Of a stretch of DNA of 45,554 bases, positions 15,755 through 24,946 are shown in pieces (within the stretch, counting starts at the first letter, position 1; each line of letters starts with the position of its first letter). Source of the stretch: Desulfobacterales bacterium (GTDB lineage Bacteria > Desulfobacterota > Desulfobacteria > Desulfobacterales > UBA2156); the NCBI GenBank assembly GCA_011049715.1, contig DRHF01000335.1:1-45554 (forward strand), in the 5' to 3' direction. The translations under genes were made by a program, and so were the position numbers. The notes under the pieces were generated by a model. It worked only from the letters and a program-made list of their open reading frames with translations. It was not told the origin of the DNA and ran no database searches.

Positions 15755-17191
15755 TCACTTTTGCCGCCGACCGCTGTATCCTTCGTATTGAAGGGCCTTG
15801 GAATTTGATTTTTGCTTCTGCAACACAATTGAAGGAGCACCCTGGAAAGTATCTTTTACGACCTGTCTTAATTCTTTAAGATCTCGATCCAGGTTTTTGT
15901 TGACTTCTTCCGAAGCGACCGTTTTATTTATCGAGGCTTTTTCCTTGTAGTAGTTTGTTATCCGGCGGAGCGCGTTACCTTTCTTTCCGGCTTTGATGTC
16001 ACCGGCTACTTCCTGTTTTAGTCTGTTGTAGTCTTCCTGGATAACTTTTTGCGTCCAGGCTGATTTATCGATGGAAGATAAAACTTTCCTTTGATCTTTT
16101 ACACAGGCGATCTTGAATGCTTCTTCAAGGCTTGCTTCAAAGGGCGTACCGTTATAGAGATACCGAACCTTGATCTTTCCGATTGTAAATTCTCCAACCC
16201 TTTCACTTGGCACTTTCAGCGTGAGAAACAGCTTGCGGGTTTGATTGGACCGAAGATCACCCGGGTGAAAAACTGCGTGATTGTTTTGAACTGTAATCGG
16301 ATAACCGGCGGCGTGAATCAGGGATATGCCGCTCGACAAAGATAAATGAACCGAAATGCCGTTGACTGCGGTGGTTTGGGTGTAGAAGAACTCTTTTTGA
16401 AATACCTCTGCAAAAGCTTCGGGATTTTCCAAATAGTAATAATTCCCGGCACCCTTATCGGCGATTTTGGTCATCAATAGCTCATTAAAATCGATTCCTA
16501 CGCCTACGGTGCTCACAGCGAATTCCTTTTCCACCGCAATACCAGCAATATTGCCCAGGACTTGGGGGCTGGTAATGCCTTTGTTGGCAAGACCGTCGGA
16601 AATGAGGATGACTTTTCCGCTGTTTCCATTTTGATTGGCGGATAAAAGCACGTTGATGCCTGTCTGGAGTCCGGCGCCAAGATTGGTCCCGCCACTCGCC
16701 CTCACGCCATGGATGAGCGCCTCCAATTGTTTGCGGTTGACATCTGATACATTGCGCAAGTTAGAGACCTGGCTTACACCATCTGAATAGGTGATCAGCG
16801 CAAAACGGTCTTTTGAAGATAAGGCTGATAGAAGGTTTAATACCGCCTGTTGGGCATTTTTGATCTTGCGACCCTTCATTGAACCGCTGCGATCCAATAC
16901 GATCACCATATCGACATTGCGGAAGTTTGCTTCGTTGGAATCGATGATGTCATCGGCTTTCAGGGTAAGTGCAAGGTTTACCGTACCCGCTGATCCCTGA
17001 AGGATTTTGTCTTGGATCAGTTGTCCGGAAATCTTCATAGGCCCGGATATGAGGCTGGGCGGATTGCTTGGCGTTGACATCCAACCCGGTAGAAATGCTT
17101 TCCCTCTATTGGATGAGTAAGCCATGGCTGCACTGGTGACAGCGATTAAAGAGACGAGAAAAATAAATAGGTTAAAACGTTTTTTCTTCAT
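15755..17191 (-). CDS. VWA-domain protein, membrane-anchored or exported
   Basis: A 478-residue protein with an N-terminal hydrophobic signal/anchor (FNLFIFLVSLIAVTSAAMA). A von Willebrand factor A domain spans about residues 94-275, with an intact metal-site motif DRSGS (100-104), the threonine of SGGTNLG and the aspartate of LISDGLANKG. Beyond this lie a beta-rich region and a lysine-rich helical C-terminus (about 360-478). Such 'marine proteobacterial' VWA proteins act outside the cytoplasm in metal-dependent protein binding. It is first in the operon with the PspA-like and membrane proteins and is divergent from the response-regulator gene, suggesting one envelope-stress unit. RBS AAAGGAG. 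Confidence 0.8.
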   Translation of the reverse strand: MKKKRFNLFIFLVSLIAVTSAAMAYSSNRGKAFLPGWMSTPSNPPSLISGPMKISGQLIQDKILQGSAGTVNLALTLKADDIIDSNEANFRNVDMVIVLDRSGSMKGRKIKNAQQAVLNLLSALSSKDRFALITYSDGVSQVSNLRNVSDVNRKQLEALIHGVRASGGTNLGAGLQTGINVLLSANQNGNSGKVILISDGLANKGITSPQVLGNIAGIAVEKEFAVSTVGVGIDFNELLMTKIADKGAGNYYYLENPEAFAEVFQKEFFYTQTTAVNGISVHLSLSSGISLIHAAGYPITVQNNHAVFHPGDLRSNQTRKLFLTLKVPSERVGEFTIGKIKVRYLYNGTPFEASLEEAFKIACVKDQRKVLSSIDKSAWTQKVIQEDYNRLKQEVAGDIKAGKKGNALRRITNYYKEKASINKTVASEEVNKNLDRDLKELRQVVKDTFQGAPSIVLQKQKSNSKALQYEGYSGRRQK

Positions 17192-17309
17192 GATGCACTC
17201 CTTTCTGTTGATCGGTTAAAAGAATGATAGGGTTTTCTCTTCGTGCCTTCATACTAATTCAAGCCTGCTGAAACGCAATTCAAAGAATTGTAAAAAATTG
17301 ACGAAAATA

Positions 17310-17353
17310 TTTTACATAAGTTTTACTTTGAAAATTAAAATATCTGTTATAAT
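17310..17353 (+). promoter_or_regulatory. response-regulator promoter with 11-bp direct repeats
   Basis: A perfect TATAAT -10 box (17348-17353) has no good -35 box. In its place lie two TTTTAC direct repeats starting 11 bp apart (17310-17315, 17321-17326), the spacing and position of a PhoB-type box bound by OmpR-family regulators. This fits autoregulation by the regulator encoded downstream; the divergent VWA operon could share the site. Confidence 0.5.
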
Positions 17354-17406
17354 GTCATGTGGGACGACTCTTCATTGAATTAATGGAACCGAAGGAGAAG
17401 AAGGTA

Positions 17407-18105
17407 ATGAAGCAAACCAAGGCACGTATTCTTGTAGTTGAAGATGACGCGGCCCTGTTGAGAGGCCTGCTCGATGTGCTGGTGTTCAACGGTTACGAGG
17501 TTAAAGGCTTGGAAGACGGCGGCCAGGGCCTGAAAGCCGGCCTTGAAGAACAATACGATTTGATCCTCTTGGACGTCATGCTTCCAACCCTCGATGGTTT
17601 TTCGATATGTAAGGCAATTCGCAACAAAAAGCCCAACCAGGGGATTATCCTGGTTACTGCCAAGGGTTCTGAAGATAATATAATAACAGGCTTTAAGGCC
17701 GGGGCGGATGATTATATCAGCAAGCCATTTTCACTTAGGGAAGTTATGGTGCGTATAGAAGCGGTATTGCGGCGAACGGGAAAAAGTTTAAATGATATTG
17801 AGATTCGCCTTCGCGATATTTTATTTGATGGGAAAAACCTGAAAGCGGCTTTTCAGGATCGAGTCATCGAACTAACCCGTAGAGAAATGGATATAATCGA
17901 TTATCTTTTTCGCCACCAGGATCGGATTGTTTCGAAAAAAGAGCTGCTCATCAGGGTGTGGCATTATGCAGATGCTAAAATTGAAACGCGAACGGTGGAT
18001 ATTCACATGCTTAAACTCCGAAAAAAAATCTCCCTGCTAATAGGAGATACCCCTTTTATCACCACAATTCGGGGCGAAGGTTATCGGTTGGAACTCGAGG
18101 AATGA
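17407..18105 (+). CDS. OmpR/PhoB-family response regulator
   Basis: A 232-residue two-domain regulator. The receiver domain (about 5-120) has the acidic pair in VVEDD, phospho-acceptor D56 in LLDVMLP and the conserved lysine in VTAKG. The C-terminal winged helix (about 140-230) has LTRREMDIIDYLF and the recognition helix region ETRTVDIHMLKLRKK. The ATG at 17407 is chosen by position relative to the domain start and nearby GAAGG; upstream in-frame GTG and ATG codons would add 8-16 residues. It overlaps the histidine kinase gene as ATGA (18102-18105). Confidence 0.88.
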   Translation: MKQTKARILVVEDDAALLRGLLDVLVFNGYEVKGLEDGGQGLKAGLEEQYDLILLDVMLPTLDGFSICKAIRNKKPNQGIILVTAKGSEDNIITGFKAGADDYISKPFSLREVMVRIEAVLRRTGKSLNDIEIRLRDILFDGKNLKAAFQDRVIELTRREMDIIDYLFRHQDRIVSKKELLIRVWHYADAKIETRTVDIHMLKLRKKISLLIGDTPFITTIRGEGYRLELEE

Positions 18106-20051
18106 AAAGACTAAAAATCCTGATTCTCATATTTTGGGTGACACTCTCCATTCCGCTTGCTTATTTTGTTTTGCGGACCTATCGGGGTCTGGAACAGGAA
18201 GAGGTGGCGACAATGAGCTATTTCGCCGATACCTTTTTTGACGAAATTGAACAGGCGCTTACGTCGATTGTCAAACTAGAGGAAGGGCGAGCGATTGACG
18301 AATACAATTATCATATTTTTCCGTCTAATCAATTTCAAGACTCAACCGGTAAAAGCCGTTCGCCCCTGTCCCGGTTACCGCGTGATGAGTATATCCTTGG
18401 ATATTTTCAGAACAATCCTGACGGATCTTTCCAAACGCCTATAGTGGTAGGTGATAAACCGATCCCGCTGGAGCACAAAAGCCTAGTCGCCAAATTAAAA
18501 CACGCAAACAACATATTTAACCGCAAACGCGTTACCAGGAATGACAGAATAATGACTCAGCCGGCAAAGGTTGTCGCTGACACCGATGAAAAACGGCAAA
18601 CCGGGTTTGCGGAAAAATATCTCGATCTATCTCGCTCCCGGCAGCCCAAAACCTATCTCGGTCAGAAAGAAAAAAGAGTCGAAAAAATAACACCGACGCA
18701 GGCTTTAAATATAGCGAAACGAGAACTACGAGAAACGACAAAAAGTTCCGAACCGGCAGCCGTGGCAAAAACCCGGAGCAGCGGTGGGTTGATTGGCGGA
18801 GATCGGGCGGTTATCGAATCAAAAGCGGGTAAACGATCCGGGTTAAGGAAGTCATATCCGGCGGAATCTGAAGGCTATCTGCAGCCTGCGCCCGCTTCAA
18901 ATGGGAGGGAGACCGAGGGCTTTCAAGTGGAAGTCGCTCCGTTGCAATCGGTTTTCATCAGTGCCGACCAAATTTTTATTTTTCGCAGGATCATGATCAA
19001 CCAGAAAATTTACCGGCAGGGTTTTATCCTGCGGGTTAGGGCTTTTCTCAGCCATTTGACTCAACAATATTTTGTAACTCAACCGATGGCAGGTTTTGCC
19101 AATCTTCGGCTCAGGGTAATCGATCAGGGAAATGAAATTGACAGGATAGAAGCCGGCGTTAGCACCAGGAATTCAAAATTTGTACTTAGCCGGATCTTTC
19201 CTTCGCCATTTGAATTTCTGAACGCGACACTGACTTCCGATCAGATTCCTCCAGCAGCCGGTCGCAACACCCTGAATATCATGGTGATTGTTCTGGCCGT
19301 AGTTCTCTTGATCGGGCTTTTCGTGATATATCAAAGCGCACGCACGATTGTGGATCTTTCCGAAAGGCGTTCGCAATTTGTTTCATCTGTAACTCATGAA
19401 TTGAAAACGCCATTGACCAATATCCGGATGTATATCGAAATGTTGGAACAGGGCATCGCTCGAGACCACGAAAAGGAACAGGAATATTTCCGCATAATAG
19501 ATTCCGAGAGCGCCCGTCTTTCCCGTCTGATTAATAATGTTTTGGATCTTTCAAAATTGGAAAAAAAACAGCGACAGATTGATTTGAAAACAGGGACATT
19601 TGAAGATGTCATCCATGAAGTTGAGGAGGTGATGCAAGAAAAATTCAGACAGGAAGGCTTTACACTAAAGGTGGGACAAAAAAAAATTCGGCCTTTCCAA
19701 TACGATCGTGAGGTGATGATTCAGGTTTTAATCAATCTGATCGAAAATAGTATGAAATTCGGCAAGACATCCACAAAAAAAGAGATCACTATTCGGCTTG
19801 GGCGAGACGGTGATTGGATGAAAATTTATGTCTCCGACCTCGGACCGGGCATTCCACACCAGGCGCTAAAAAAGGTTTTTGATGAATTTTATCGTGTGGA
19901 TAGTCGTCTTACCCGGACCACCCGGGGAACCGGCATCGGCCTTGCACTCGTAAAAAAATTTGTCAACCTAATGGGGGGAACCGTTACGGCAGCCAACAAC
20001 GATGGGGCCGGTTGCACCATCACCATTTCCCTCCCTTTATCAGCAGGTTGA
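18102..20051 (+). CDS. membrane-bound sensor histidine kinase with large extracytoplasmic domain
   Basis: A 649-residue kinase. Membrane segments at about 6-25 and 390-410 enclose an unusually large sensor region of about 360 residues with no recognised domain; its middle (about 140-280) is rich in Lys, Arg, Gly and Ser and may be disordered. The cytosolic part has the H box SSVTHELKTPL (phospho-acceptor H432), N box NLIENSMKFG, DLGPGIP, the F box FDEFYRV and GTGIGLALVK. It is cotranscribed and translationally coupled with the regulator gene. The signal sensed is unknown; the divergent VWA/PspA operon suggests envelope stress. Confidence 0.87.
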   Translation: MKRLKILILIFWVTLSIPLAYFVLRTYRGLEQEEVATMSYFADTFFDEIEQALTSIVKLEEGRAIDEYNYHIFPSNQFQDSTGKSRSPLSRLPRDEYILGYFQNNPDGSFQTPIVVGDKPIPLEHKSLVAKLKHANNIFNRKRVTRNDRIMTQPAKVVADTDEKRQTGFAEKYLDLSRSRQPKTYLGQKEKRVEKITPTQALNIAKRELRETTKSSEPAAVAKTRSSGGLIGGDRAVIESKAGKRSGLRKSYPAESEGYLQPAPASNGRETEGFQVEVAPLQSVFISADQIFIFRRIMINQKIYRQGFILRVRAFLSHLTQQYFVTQPMAGFANLRLRVIDQGNEIDRIEAGVSTRNSKFVLSRIFPSPFEFLNATLTSDQIPPAAGRNTLNIMVIVLAVVLLIGLFVIYQSARTIVDLSERRSQFVSSVTHELKTPLTNIRMYIEMLEQGIARDHEKEQEYFRIIDSESARLSRLINNVLDLSKLEKKQRQIDLKTGTFEDVIHEVEEVMQEKFRQEGFTLKVGQKKIRPFQYDREVMIQVLINLIENSMKFGKTSTKKEITIRLGRDGDWMKIYVSDLGPGIPHQALKKVFDEFYRVDSRLTRTTRGTGIGLALVKKFVNLMGGTVTAANNDGAGCTITISLPLSAG

Positions 20052-20080
20052 AGATCCGCTATATCCCCGACTTTAACGGT

Positions 20081-21097
20081 ATGGTTAATATTGTAAAACC
20101 TGGCTATAGAATTTGGGCGGTCGCATTGTTTGTTATTATGACCGTGTTCTTTTTGACGGTTTTTAAAATTCATCCTGTATATTCCGAAAATCCGGAGGAA
20201 TTAATGAAGGATATTCAGATGACCACAGAACGGTTGCAAGCACATCTCAGAGAGCTCACGGTAACCATCGGCGATCGTAGTGTTCATGTGCCAAAAAACC
20301 TAAAACGGGCCGCTGAATACATCGAGGCGTTTTATCAAAAGATCGGTCTGCGGGTCCATCGTGAAACCTATCAATTTCATAATTTAACGGTGGCCAATGT
20401 TGTAGCCGAGATTTCTTTTAGTGACAATCCCGGAAAGCGATTCATTCTGGGCGCCCATTATGACTCGGTAGCCGGTACAGTCGGCGCTGACGATAATGCC
20501 AGTGCCATTGCCGTTCAGCTAGAGACCGCCCGTCAGTTAAAGGCGATAGAAGGGCGTGAACAATTGGATTTGACAGTGAGATTTGTTTCCTTTGCCCTTG
20601 AGGAGCCGCCGGTTTACGGCACGCAGCACATGGGGAGCAGGGTTTATGCATTAAAGGCCTGGCAGACAAAAGAACAAATAGACGGTATGATTTGCCTGGA
20701 AATGGTGGGATATACGTGTCATGAACCGGGTTGCCAGCGGTATCCTTTTCCTTTGATGTTTTTCGGATATCCCAAGGAAGGTAACTTTATCGGTATTGTG
20801 GGGAATTTCAAATCCAGACCCTTTATGCGTTCGCTGTTTGAGGCTTTCAAGCAGAACCGGAATTTACCGGTGATTAAACAAACCGTTCCCTTGGGTGGAT
20901 ATATTTTGCCTTCGGTGAGGCTCAGCGACCATGCACCGTTTTGGGATAGGGGATATTCGGCCGTCATGGTCACGGATACGGCCTTTTACCGCAATCCCAA
21001 CTATCATTTGAGATCGGATACCATGGAAAAGCTGGATTATAGTTTTATGTCCGAGCTGGTAAAAAGCTTGCTGTTGTTCTTCCGCTCTCACCGATGA
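20081..21097 (+). CDS. M28-family zinc aminopeptidase, membrane-anchored
   Basis: A 338-residue peptidase with an N-terminal hydrophobic segment (IWAVALFVIMTVFFLTV) that anchors it at or exports it across the inner membrane. The M28 zinc ligands are visible: GAHYDSV (His), GADDNASA (bridging Asp), ALEEPP (catalytic Glu pair) and LRSDTMEKLDY, with SDHAPFW supplying another histidine/aspartate pair. The ATG at 20081 is taken because it lies just before the hydrophobic segment; an upstream start would overlap the kinase gene. It follows the kinase gene by 29 bp and may belong to the same transcript. Confidence 0.8.
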   Translation: MVNIVKPGYRIWAVALFVIMTVFFLTVFKIHPVYSENPEELMKDIQMTTERLQAHLRELTVTIGDRSVHVPKNLKRAAEYIEAFYQKIGLRVHRETYQFHNLTVANVVAEISFSDNPGKRFILGAHYDSVAGTVGADDNASAIAVQLETARQLKAIEGREQLDLTVRFVSFALEEPPVYGTQHMGSRVYALKAWQTKEQIDGMICLEMVGYTCHEPGCQRYPFPLMFFGYPKEGNFIGIVGNFKSRPFMRSLFEAFKQNRNLPVIKQTVPLGGYILPSVRLSDHAPFWDRGYSAVMVTDTAFYRNPNYHLRSDTMEKLDYSFMSELVKSLLLFFRSHR

Positions 21098-21235
21098 TGG
21101 TTTTGTAAGCACACCTCTTTGTGCGGTATTGACCCATGCCGGGCGCGGTATTATTTTAACCGAAGAAATGGATATTTTTTAAACCTCGTAAATATACGGA
21201 TTAAGGGTGGTTCGATTGGAGCAAAGGAACGTGAG

Positions 21236-21475
21236 ATGATACGAATGTCAAAAAAAACCAAGCTGGCACCGGCTGAAATTATAAAACGGGCATCGAATTA
21301 TTTTGGAACAGATATCGGCTTATCTGAAAAAAAGCGAAATCCATGCTGCATTTTTTTTGAAGGTACAGGTGGGTACGTATCTGTCAACCTTGTCGAAGAA
21401 GATATGCACCGGATTGTCGAGATCGAAGGCAGGGAGTGGGAGTATCAGGTGAAAGAGTTTATGGGTCGCCTCTGA
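21236..21475 (+). CDS. small conserved-looking cytosolic protein, unknown function
   Basis: A 79-residue protein starting at ATG 21236, seven bases after AAGGA. It is basic at the start and then mixed alpha/beta: AEIIKRASNYFG, CCIFFEGTGGYVSVNLVE and HRIVEIEGREWEYQVKEFMG. There are no membrane segments. The pattern resembles small uncharacterised deltaproteobacterial proteins, but no family name can be given. The upstream frame is open further but weak in coding character. Confidence 0.55.
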   Translation: MIRMSKKTKLAPAEIIKRASNYFGTDIGLSEKKRNPCCIFFEGTGGYVSVNLVEEDMHRIVEIEGREWEYQVKEFMGRL

Positions 21476-21576
21476 TCTGCCTGCCCGGTGGAATTTAAAG
21501 CTGGCTCACCGGGACAACATCCTCGGCCTTTGAACATCAGAACCGTGATATCATCATTGTTAAAAGGATTTTTGCA

Positions 21577-22113
21577 ATGAGGATCTATTGGAATACTTGT
21601 TTGGTTTTGTTTGCAACGCTGCTGACCTTTTCCTGTTCGGTTATCTCCAAGCAGACGCGAAAGGAAAGGTCGGTTTCTTTGCCGTTTGAAATACTGTTAA
21701 AAGAACCGGCCAAATATAAGGGTAATACTGTAATTCTGGGCGGTTATATCCTTGAAATTCGGAATCTTTCGGACAAAACGATGATAATTGTCTTGCAGTC
21801 ACCGCTTCAATTCGGAGACGAACCCGGCTCCAGAGATGACTCGAAGGGGAGATTCATAGTTACCCACAAAGGATTTCTTGATCCCGAAATCTACAGAAAA
21901 GATCGTAAAATTACCGTTGCAGGGATAATTGTCGGCTTGACATCGGAGCCGGTTGATCAGGGTACTTACACCTATATCACCCTTCAAAGCCGTGAAATAT
22001 ATCTTTGGACGGTTTACGACAACAATCGATACTGGCCTTACGATTACGATCCTTTTTATCCGTACTATTATTATCGGCGTCCCTATTACCATCGACATCC
22101 GTATTACTGGTGA
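21577..22113 (+). CDS. Slp-family outer membrane lipoprotein with Tyr-rich tail
   Basis: A 178-residue lipoprotein precursor: signal segment LVLFATLLTFSC gives lipidation at Cys20. The body resembles the Slp/YeaY family (carbon-starvation-inducible outer-membrane lipoproteins): PFEILLKEPAKYKGNTVILGGYILEI and GRFIVTHKGFLDPEIYRKDRKITVAGIIVG. The last ~35 residues are an odd Tyr/Pro/Arg/His-rich tail (YDPFYPYYYYRRPYYH). A paralogue follows 112 bp downstream. Its role in envelope function is by family only. Confidence 0.8.
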   Translation: MRIYWNTCLVLFATLLTFSCSVISKQTRKERSVSLPFEILLKEPAKYKGNTVILGGYILEIRNLSDKTMIIVLQSPLQFGDEPGSRDDSKGRFIVTHKGFLDPEIYRKDRKITVAGIIVGLTSEPVDQGTYTYITLQSREIYLWTVYDNNRYWPYDYDPFYPYYYYRRPYYHRHPYYW

Positions 22114-22225
22114 CCATGCGTGCTAAATTTTCCTAAAGTTGTCTAATGGCAAACTATCACTCAAAGCAAGTTTTGAAACGAGTTGTTAGAAACAACCCGA
22201 CAAATAAAGGGTAGGGGAGGGAGCC

Positions 22226-22720
22226 GTGAAAACAGCCGTCCAGTCGATAGTCATCTTTGTTGTTTTTTTCGTTCTGGGTTGTGCGAGCGGAATTTCTAAA
22301 CAAACACGCTCACAGGTGACCTTTTCCGATTCTTTTAAAGTCCTCCAGGCGGATCCCGACAAATACGCGGGGGAGACGGTTTTACTCGGCGGTAAAATCC
22401 TTGAAACCCTTGCCACGTCAGATTCATCCGAAATAACGGTTTTGGAATTGAGTCTTTCACAACAGGATCGGCCGGTTGATGGGGCGAAGTCCGAAGGACG
22501 ATATCTGGTGAGGTCCAATCAATTTTTGGACCCTGCGATCTACAAAAAAGATACCCTGCTGACGGTTGTCGGAAAAATAAGCGGCAAAGAGGATCGAAAG
22601 ATCGGGGACTTTGATTATATATATCCCATTGTGGAAGAAATCGAAATCAAACTTTGGCCACCCGAGTACCGGGCCGCTCCAAGGTTCCATTTTGGCTTCG
22701 GGATCGGCAAAACGTTTTAG
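22226..22720 (+). CDS. Slp-family outer membrane lipoprotein (second copy)
   Basis: A 164-residue lipoprotein precursor using a GTG start after GGGAGGGAG. The signal VIFVVFFVLGC gives lipidation at about Cys19. The body parallels the preceding gene (ISKQTRSQVTFSDSFKVLQADPDKYAGETVLLGG; GRYLVRSNQFLDPAIYKKDTLLTVVGKI), so this is a tandem duplication. The C-terminus ends in FHFGFGIGKTF and lacks the tyrosine-rich tail of its neighbour. Confidence 0.8.
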   Translation: MKTAVQSIVIFVVFFVLGCASGISKQTRSQVTFSDSFKVLQADPDKYAGETVLLGGKILETLATSDSSEITVLELSLSQQDRPVDGAKSEGRYLVRSNQFLDPAIYKKDTLLTVVGKISGKEDRKIGDFDYIYPIVEEIEIKLWPPEYRAAPRFHFGFGIGKTF

Positions 22721-22777
22721 AATTTCATTTTAAGCCTGCCCTGCACATTCCATTATGAGGGATATAAGGGATAAAAC

Positions 22778-23956
22778 TCATAGGAGTTTCACCATCAACG
22801 GTAGGGCTACCATGGTTCCCAGAGAACTTCCTATATTGGTGAAAATTACGACTAGAAGAATTCGCGTGACTTTATTTTTCCAAAATCCTTTTATGGAGAG
22901 GATATCTTCTGGTAGGTTTTCAAAGTCTTTGACCTTTGGTTTTCGGGTAATCGCCTCCACCAAACCAGAAACCCATCCGGCAGCGATCATCGGATTGATG
23001 GAGGTTAACGGCGCGGCTATGATCGATGACAAGATGGTTAACGGATGAGCAAAAGCGATAAGAGCACCAAGGCCGGCCAAAACGCCGTTTGCAATTATCC
23101 ACCATTTAATCATGTGGACACCGACACCAGCTCCGCCATAAAAGAATCCGAAAATCAAAAGCAGGAGTACCATCGTTGGAAAAATCCATTTTAACAGATC
23201 GGCCCCCTTTTTTTTTAGGGGAAGGGTTTCAAGGGCTTTTATGTCCGTATCCGTTTCCCAGTATATTTTGATACCCCGAATGTGACCCGCTCCCACAACC
23301 GCAACAATTTTTTCTCCGGGGGCAGACCGGATTTTGTGGGCAAGGTAACGGTCGCGCTCATCGATGAGAATTTTTTTCAGAATTGGCATCGATTTCCCAA
23401 CCTCCGATAGGAGGGACTCCAGCACATCCTGTTCTTTCATTTTTTCGATGTCATTCTCACTGATTTCATCTATCTCTCCTAGCGATAGAACAAGTTGAAA
23501 AAGAAGTTTAACCTTTTCCCACAAACCCATGACGCGCCACACTCTCCCAAGGGTGATCCGTATATCCCTGTCGACAAGATGAATTTTCGCCCCGATTGCT
23601 TCACCGGTTTCAATCGCCTTTATCATTTCTTCACCGGGCTTTATATCCAGTTTTTTCGCAATTTTTTTCTGAAACGAAGCAAGAAGGAGATTTGAAAGAA
23701 GGAGAAAAGCTTTTTTCTCCTTAACCACCTTAATAATATCCGTATCCTGCCATTTATTTTTTTGCCGGATCGCTTGATATCTGGAATCACACAGTTCAAC
23801 ACAAACCGTATCTGGTTTTTCCTCCCTGATAACGGAAACGACAAGATCGGCACTCTCCCTTGATACGTGGGCCGTACCGATAAGAAGTATCGTTTTATCT
23901 CCAAAACTGAGGCGGTGTAACGGATTATTGGTGCTTTTGTTATTCATCGGTTGCAT
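22778..23956 (-). CDS. TraB/PrgY-family membrane protein
   Basis: A 392-residue protein. The N-terminal soluble domain has the TraB hallmarks: LLIGTAHVSRESADLV near residue 25, CVELCDSRY near 52 and the later VGAGHIRGI near 225, which are shared with the Tiki/TraB putative metallo-hydrolase fold. The C-terminal part (about 255-392) has three or four membrane segments with a reentrant-looking AHPLTILSSIIAAPLTSINPMIAAGW stretch. PrgY is known for blocking peptide pheromone signalling; most bacterial and archaeal members have no known role. It converges on the second Slp gene. Confidence 0.8.
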   Translation of the reverse strand: MQPMNNKSTNNPLHRLSFGDKTILLIGTAHVSRESADLVVSVIREEKPDTVCVELCDSRYQAIRQKNKWQDTDIIKVVKEKKAFLLLSNLLLASFQKKIAKKLDIKPGEEMIKAIETGEAIGAKIHLVDRDIRITLGRVWRVMGLWEKVKLLFQLVLSLGEIDEISENDIEKMKEQDVLESLLSEVGKSMPILKKILIDERDRYLAHKIRSAPGEKIVAVVGAGHIRGIKIYWETDTDIKALETLPLKKKGADLLKWIFPTMVLLLLIFGFFYGGAGVGVHMIKWWIIANGVLAGLGALIAFAHPLTILSSIIAAPLTSINPMIAAGWVSGLVEAITRKPKVKDFENLPEDILSIKGFWKNKVTRILLVVIFTNIGSSLGTMVALPLMVKLL

Positions 23957-24037
23957 TTAAATTGACCCTTTTTTGTTTTACAAACCCGCGCGAAAATATT
24001 ACATTCATGGAGGGAACGCAAGGTATATTCTACTCCG

Positions 24038-24526
24038 GTGGGTTCAATTGAGACGCGAATCGGCAGTAATCGAGATGTGCTGGGAATGATCATTCAGGTG
24101 TCGGGTATGCGCATACACGACGATATATTCTTCTGGGAAGGATGGGGTGGACGGCTTCGGTTGGGAAACGGCAAGTGCTGGCTTCGTATATATGATCTAA
24201 AAAAAGAAAACAAAAATGACCTGACACATCTTAGGCCGACCATTGTGGTGGTTTCGGATGTACCGGAGAGCAAAATGTCTTTAAGGAGTTGTGCCGGACA
24301 TATCGCGACAAAGATCGTCGAAACATTCCGCATCGATCCTTATCGTACGCTATTTATTGAATTTTACCCTTCCTCAACATACGGAAGACATGATCAACAT
24401 GTAATTGCGGAACGGTATGATATCGTTGAATTTACATGGCACGAAAACCAGGCAATAAAGCCGAAATGGAGGTCATTGTTACCACCAATGTTAGATATTG
24501 TGAAGCGAATAATAGACGATGAATAA
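24038..24526 (+). CDS. hypothetical protein, unknown function
   Basis: Up to 162 residues, with the start uncertain: a GTG at 24038 gives the full frame, and in-frame ATG codons about 16-24 codons later are possible; none has a strong ribosome-binding site. The body looks like a genuine folded protein: FFWEGWGGRLRLGNGKCWLRIYDL, HLRPTIVVVSDVP, RTLFIEFYPSSTYGRHDQHVIAERYDIVEFTWH. No family is recognised. It ends 19 bp before the RidA start and may be cotranscribed with it. Confidence 0.5.
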   Translation: MGSIETRIGSNRDVLGMIIQVSGMRIHDDIFFWEGWGGRLRLGNGKCWLRIYDLKKENKNDLTHLRPTIVVVSDVPESKMSLRSCAGHIATKIVETFRIDPYRTLFIEFYPSSTYGRHDQHVIAERYDIVEFTWHENQAIKPKWRSLLPPMLDIVKRIIDDE

Positions 24527-24545
24527 TTTGAGGAGGGATTTTTTT

Positions 24546-24926
24546 ATGAAAGGAAAGGCAATCCAAACAGACAAAGCACCTGCTGCCATAGGGCCATATT
24601 CACAGGGGATCAAATTGGGTTCATTGCTCTTTGTAAGCGGACAGATTGGCATGCACCCTGAAACCGGCGAACTGGTCAGTCCGGATTTTTCGCCTCAAGT
24701 CCGTCAGACACTGGAAAACCTGCTGCATGTTGTTAAAGCCGGTGGGGGTGATCTGGATCAGGTGGTGGCTGTCGATGTGTACTTAACTGACATGGGAAAA
24801 TTTGTCGAATTCAATGGAATCTACCAGGAATACTTTGCCGAGCACCGACCGGCCCGTGCGGTGATAGAAGTGAGCGCACTCCCAAAAGGCGCGAGCGTGG
24901 AGATCAAGTGCATCGTAGGAATATGA
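24546..24926 (+). CDS. ridA: RidA-family enamine/imine deaminase
   Basis: A 126-residue cytosolic RidA (YjgF/YER057c/UK114) protein, which hydrolyses reactive enamines and imines released by PLP enzymes. Motifs are AIGPYSQGI (substrate pocket), FVSGQIGMHP, and the C-terminal RPARAVIEVSALPKGASVEIKCI with the conserved arginine. The ATG at 24546 follows GAGGAGG and fits the family start; an upstream ATG adds nine residues without support. It converges on the AA_synth gene (20 bp gap). Clearing enamines is apt beside a cluster that makes enamides from nicotinate, but the link is inference. Confidence 0.9.
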   Translation: MKGKAIQTDKAPAAIGPYSQGIKLGSLLFVSGQIGMHPETGELVSPDFSPQVRQTLENLLHVVKAGGGDLDQVVAVDVYLTDMGKFVEFNGIYQEYFAEHRPARAVIEVSALPKGASVEIKCIVGI

Positions 24927-24946
24927 GCCTGTTTCTCTGACCGGAT

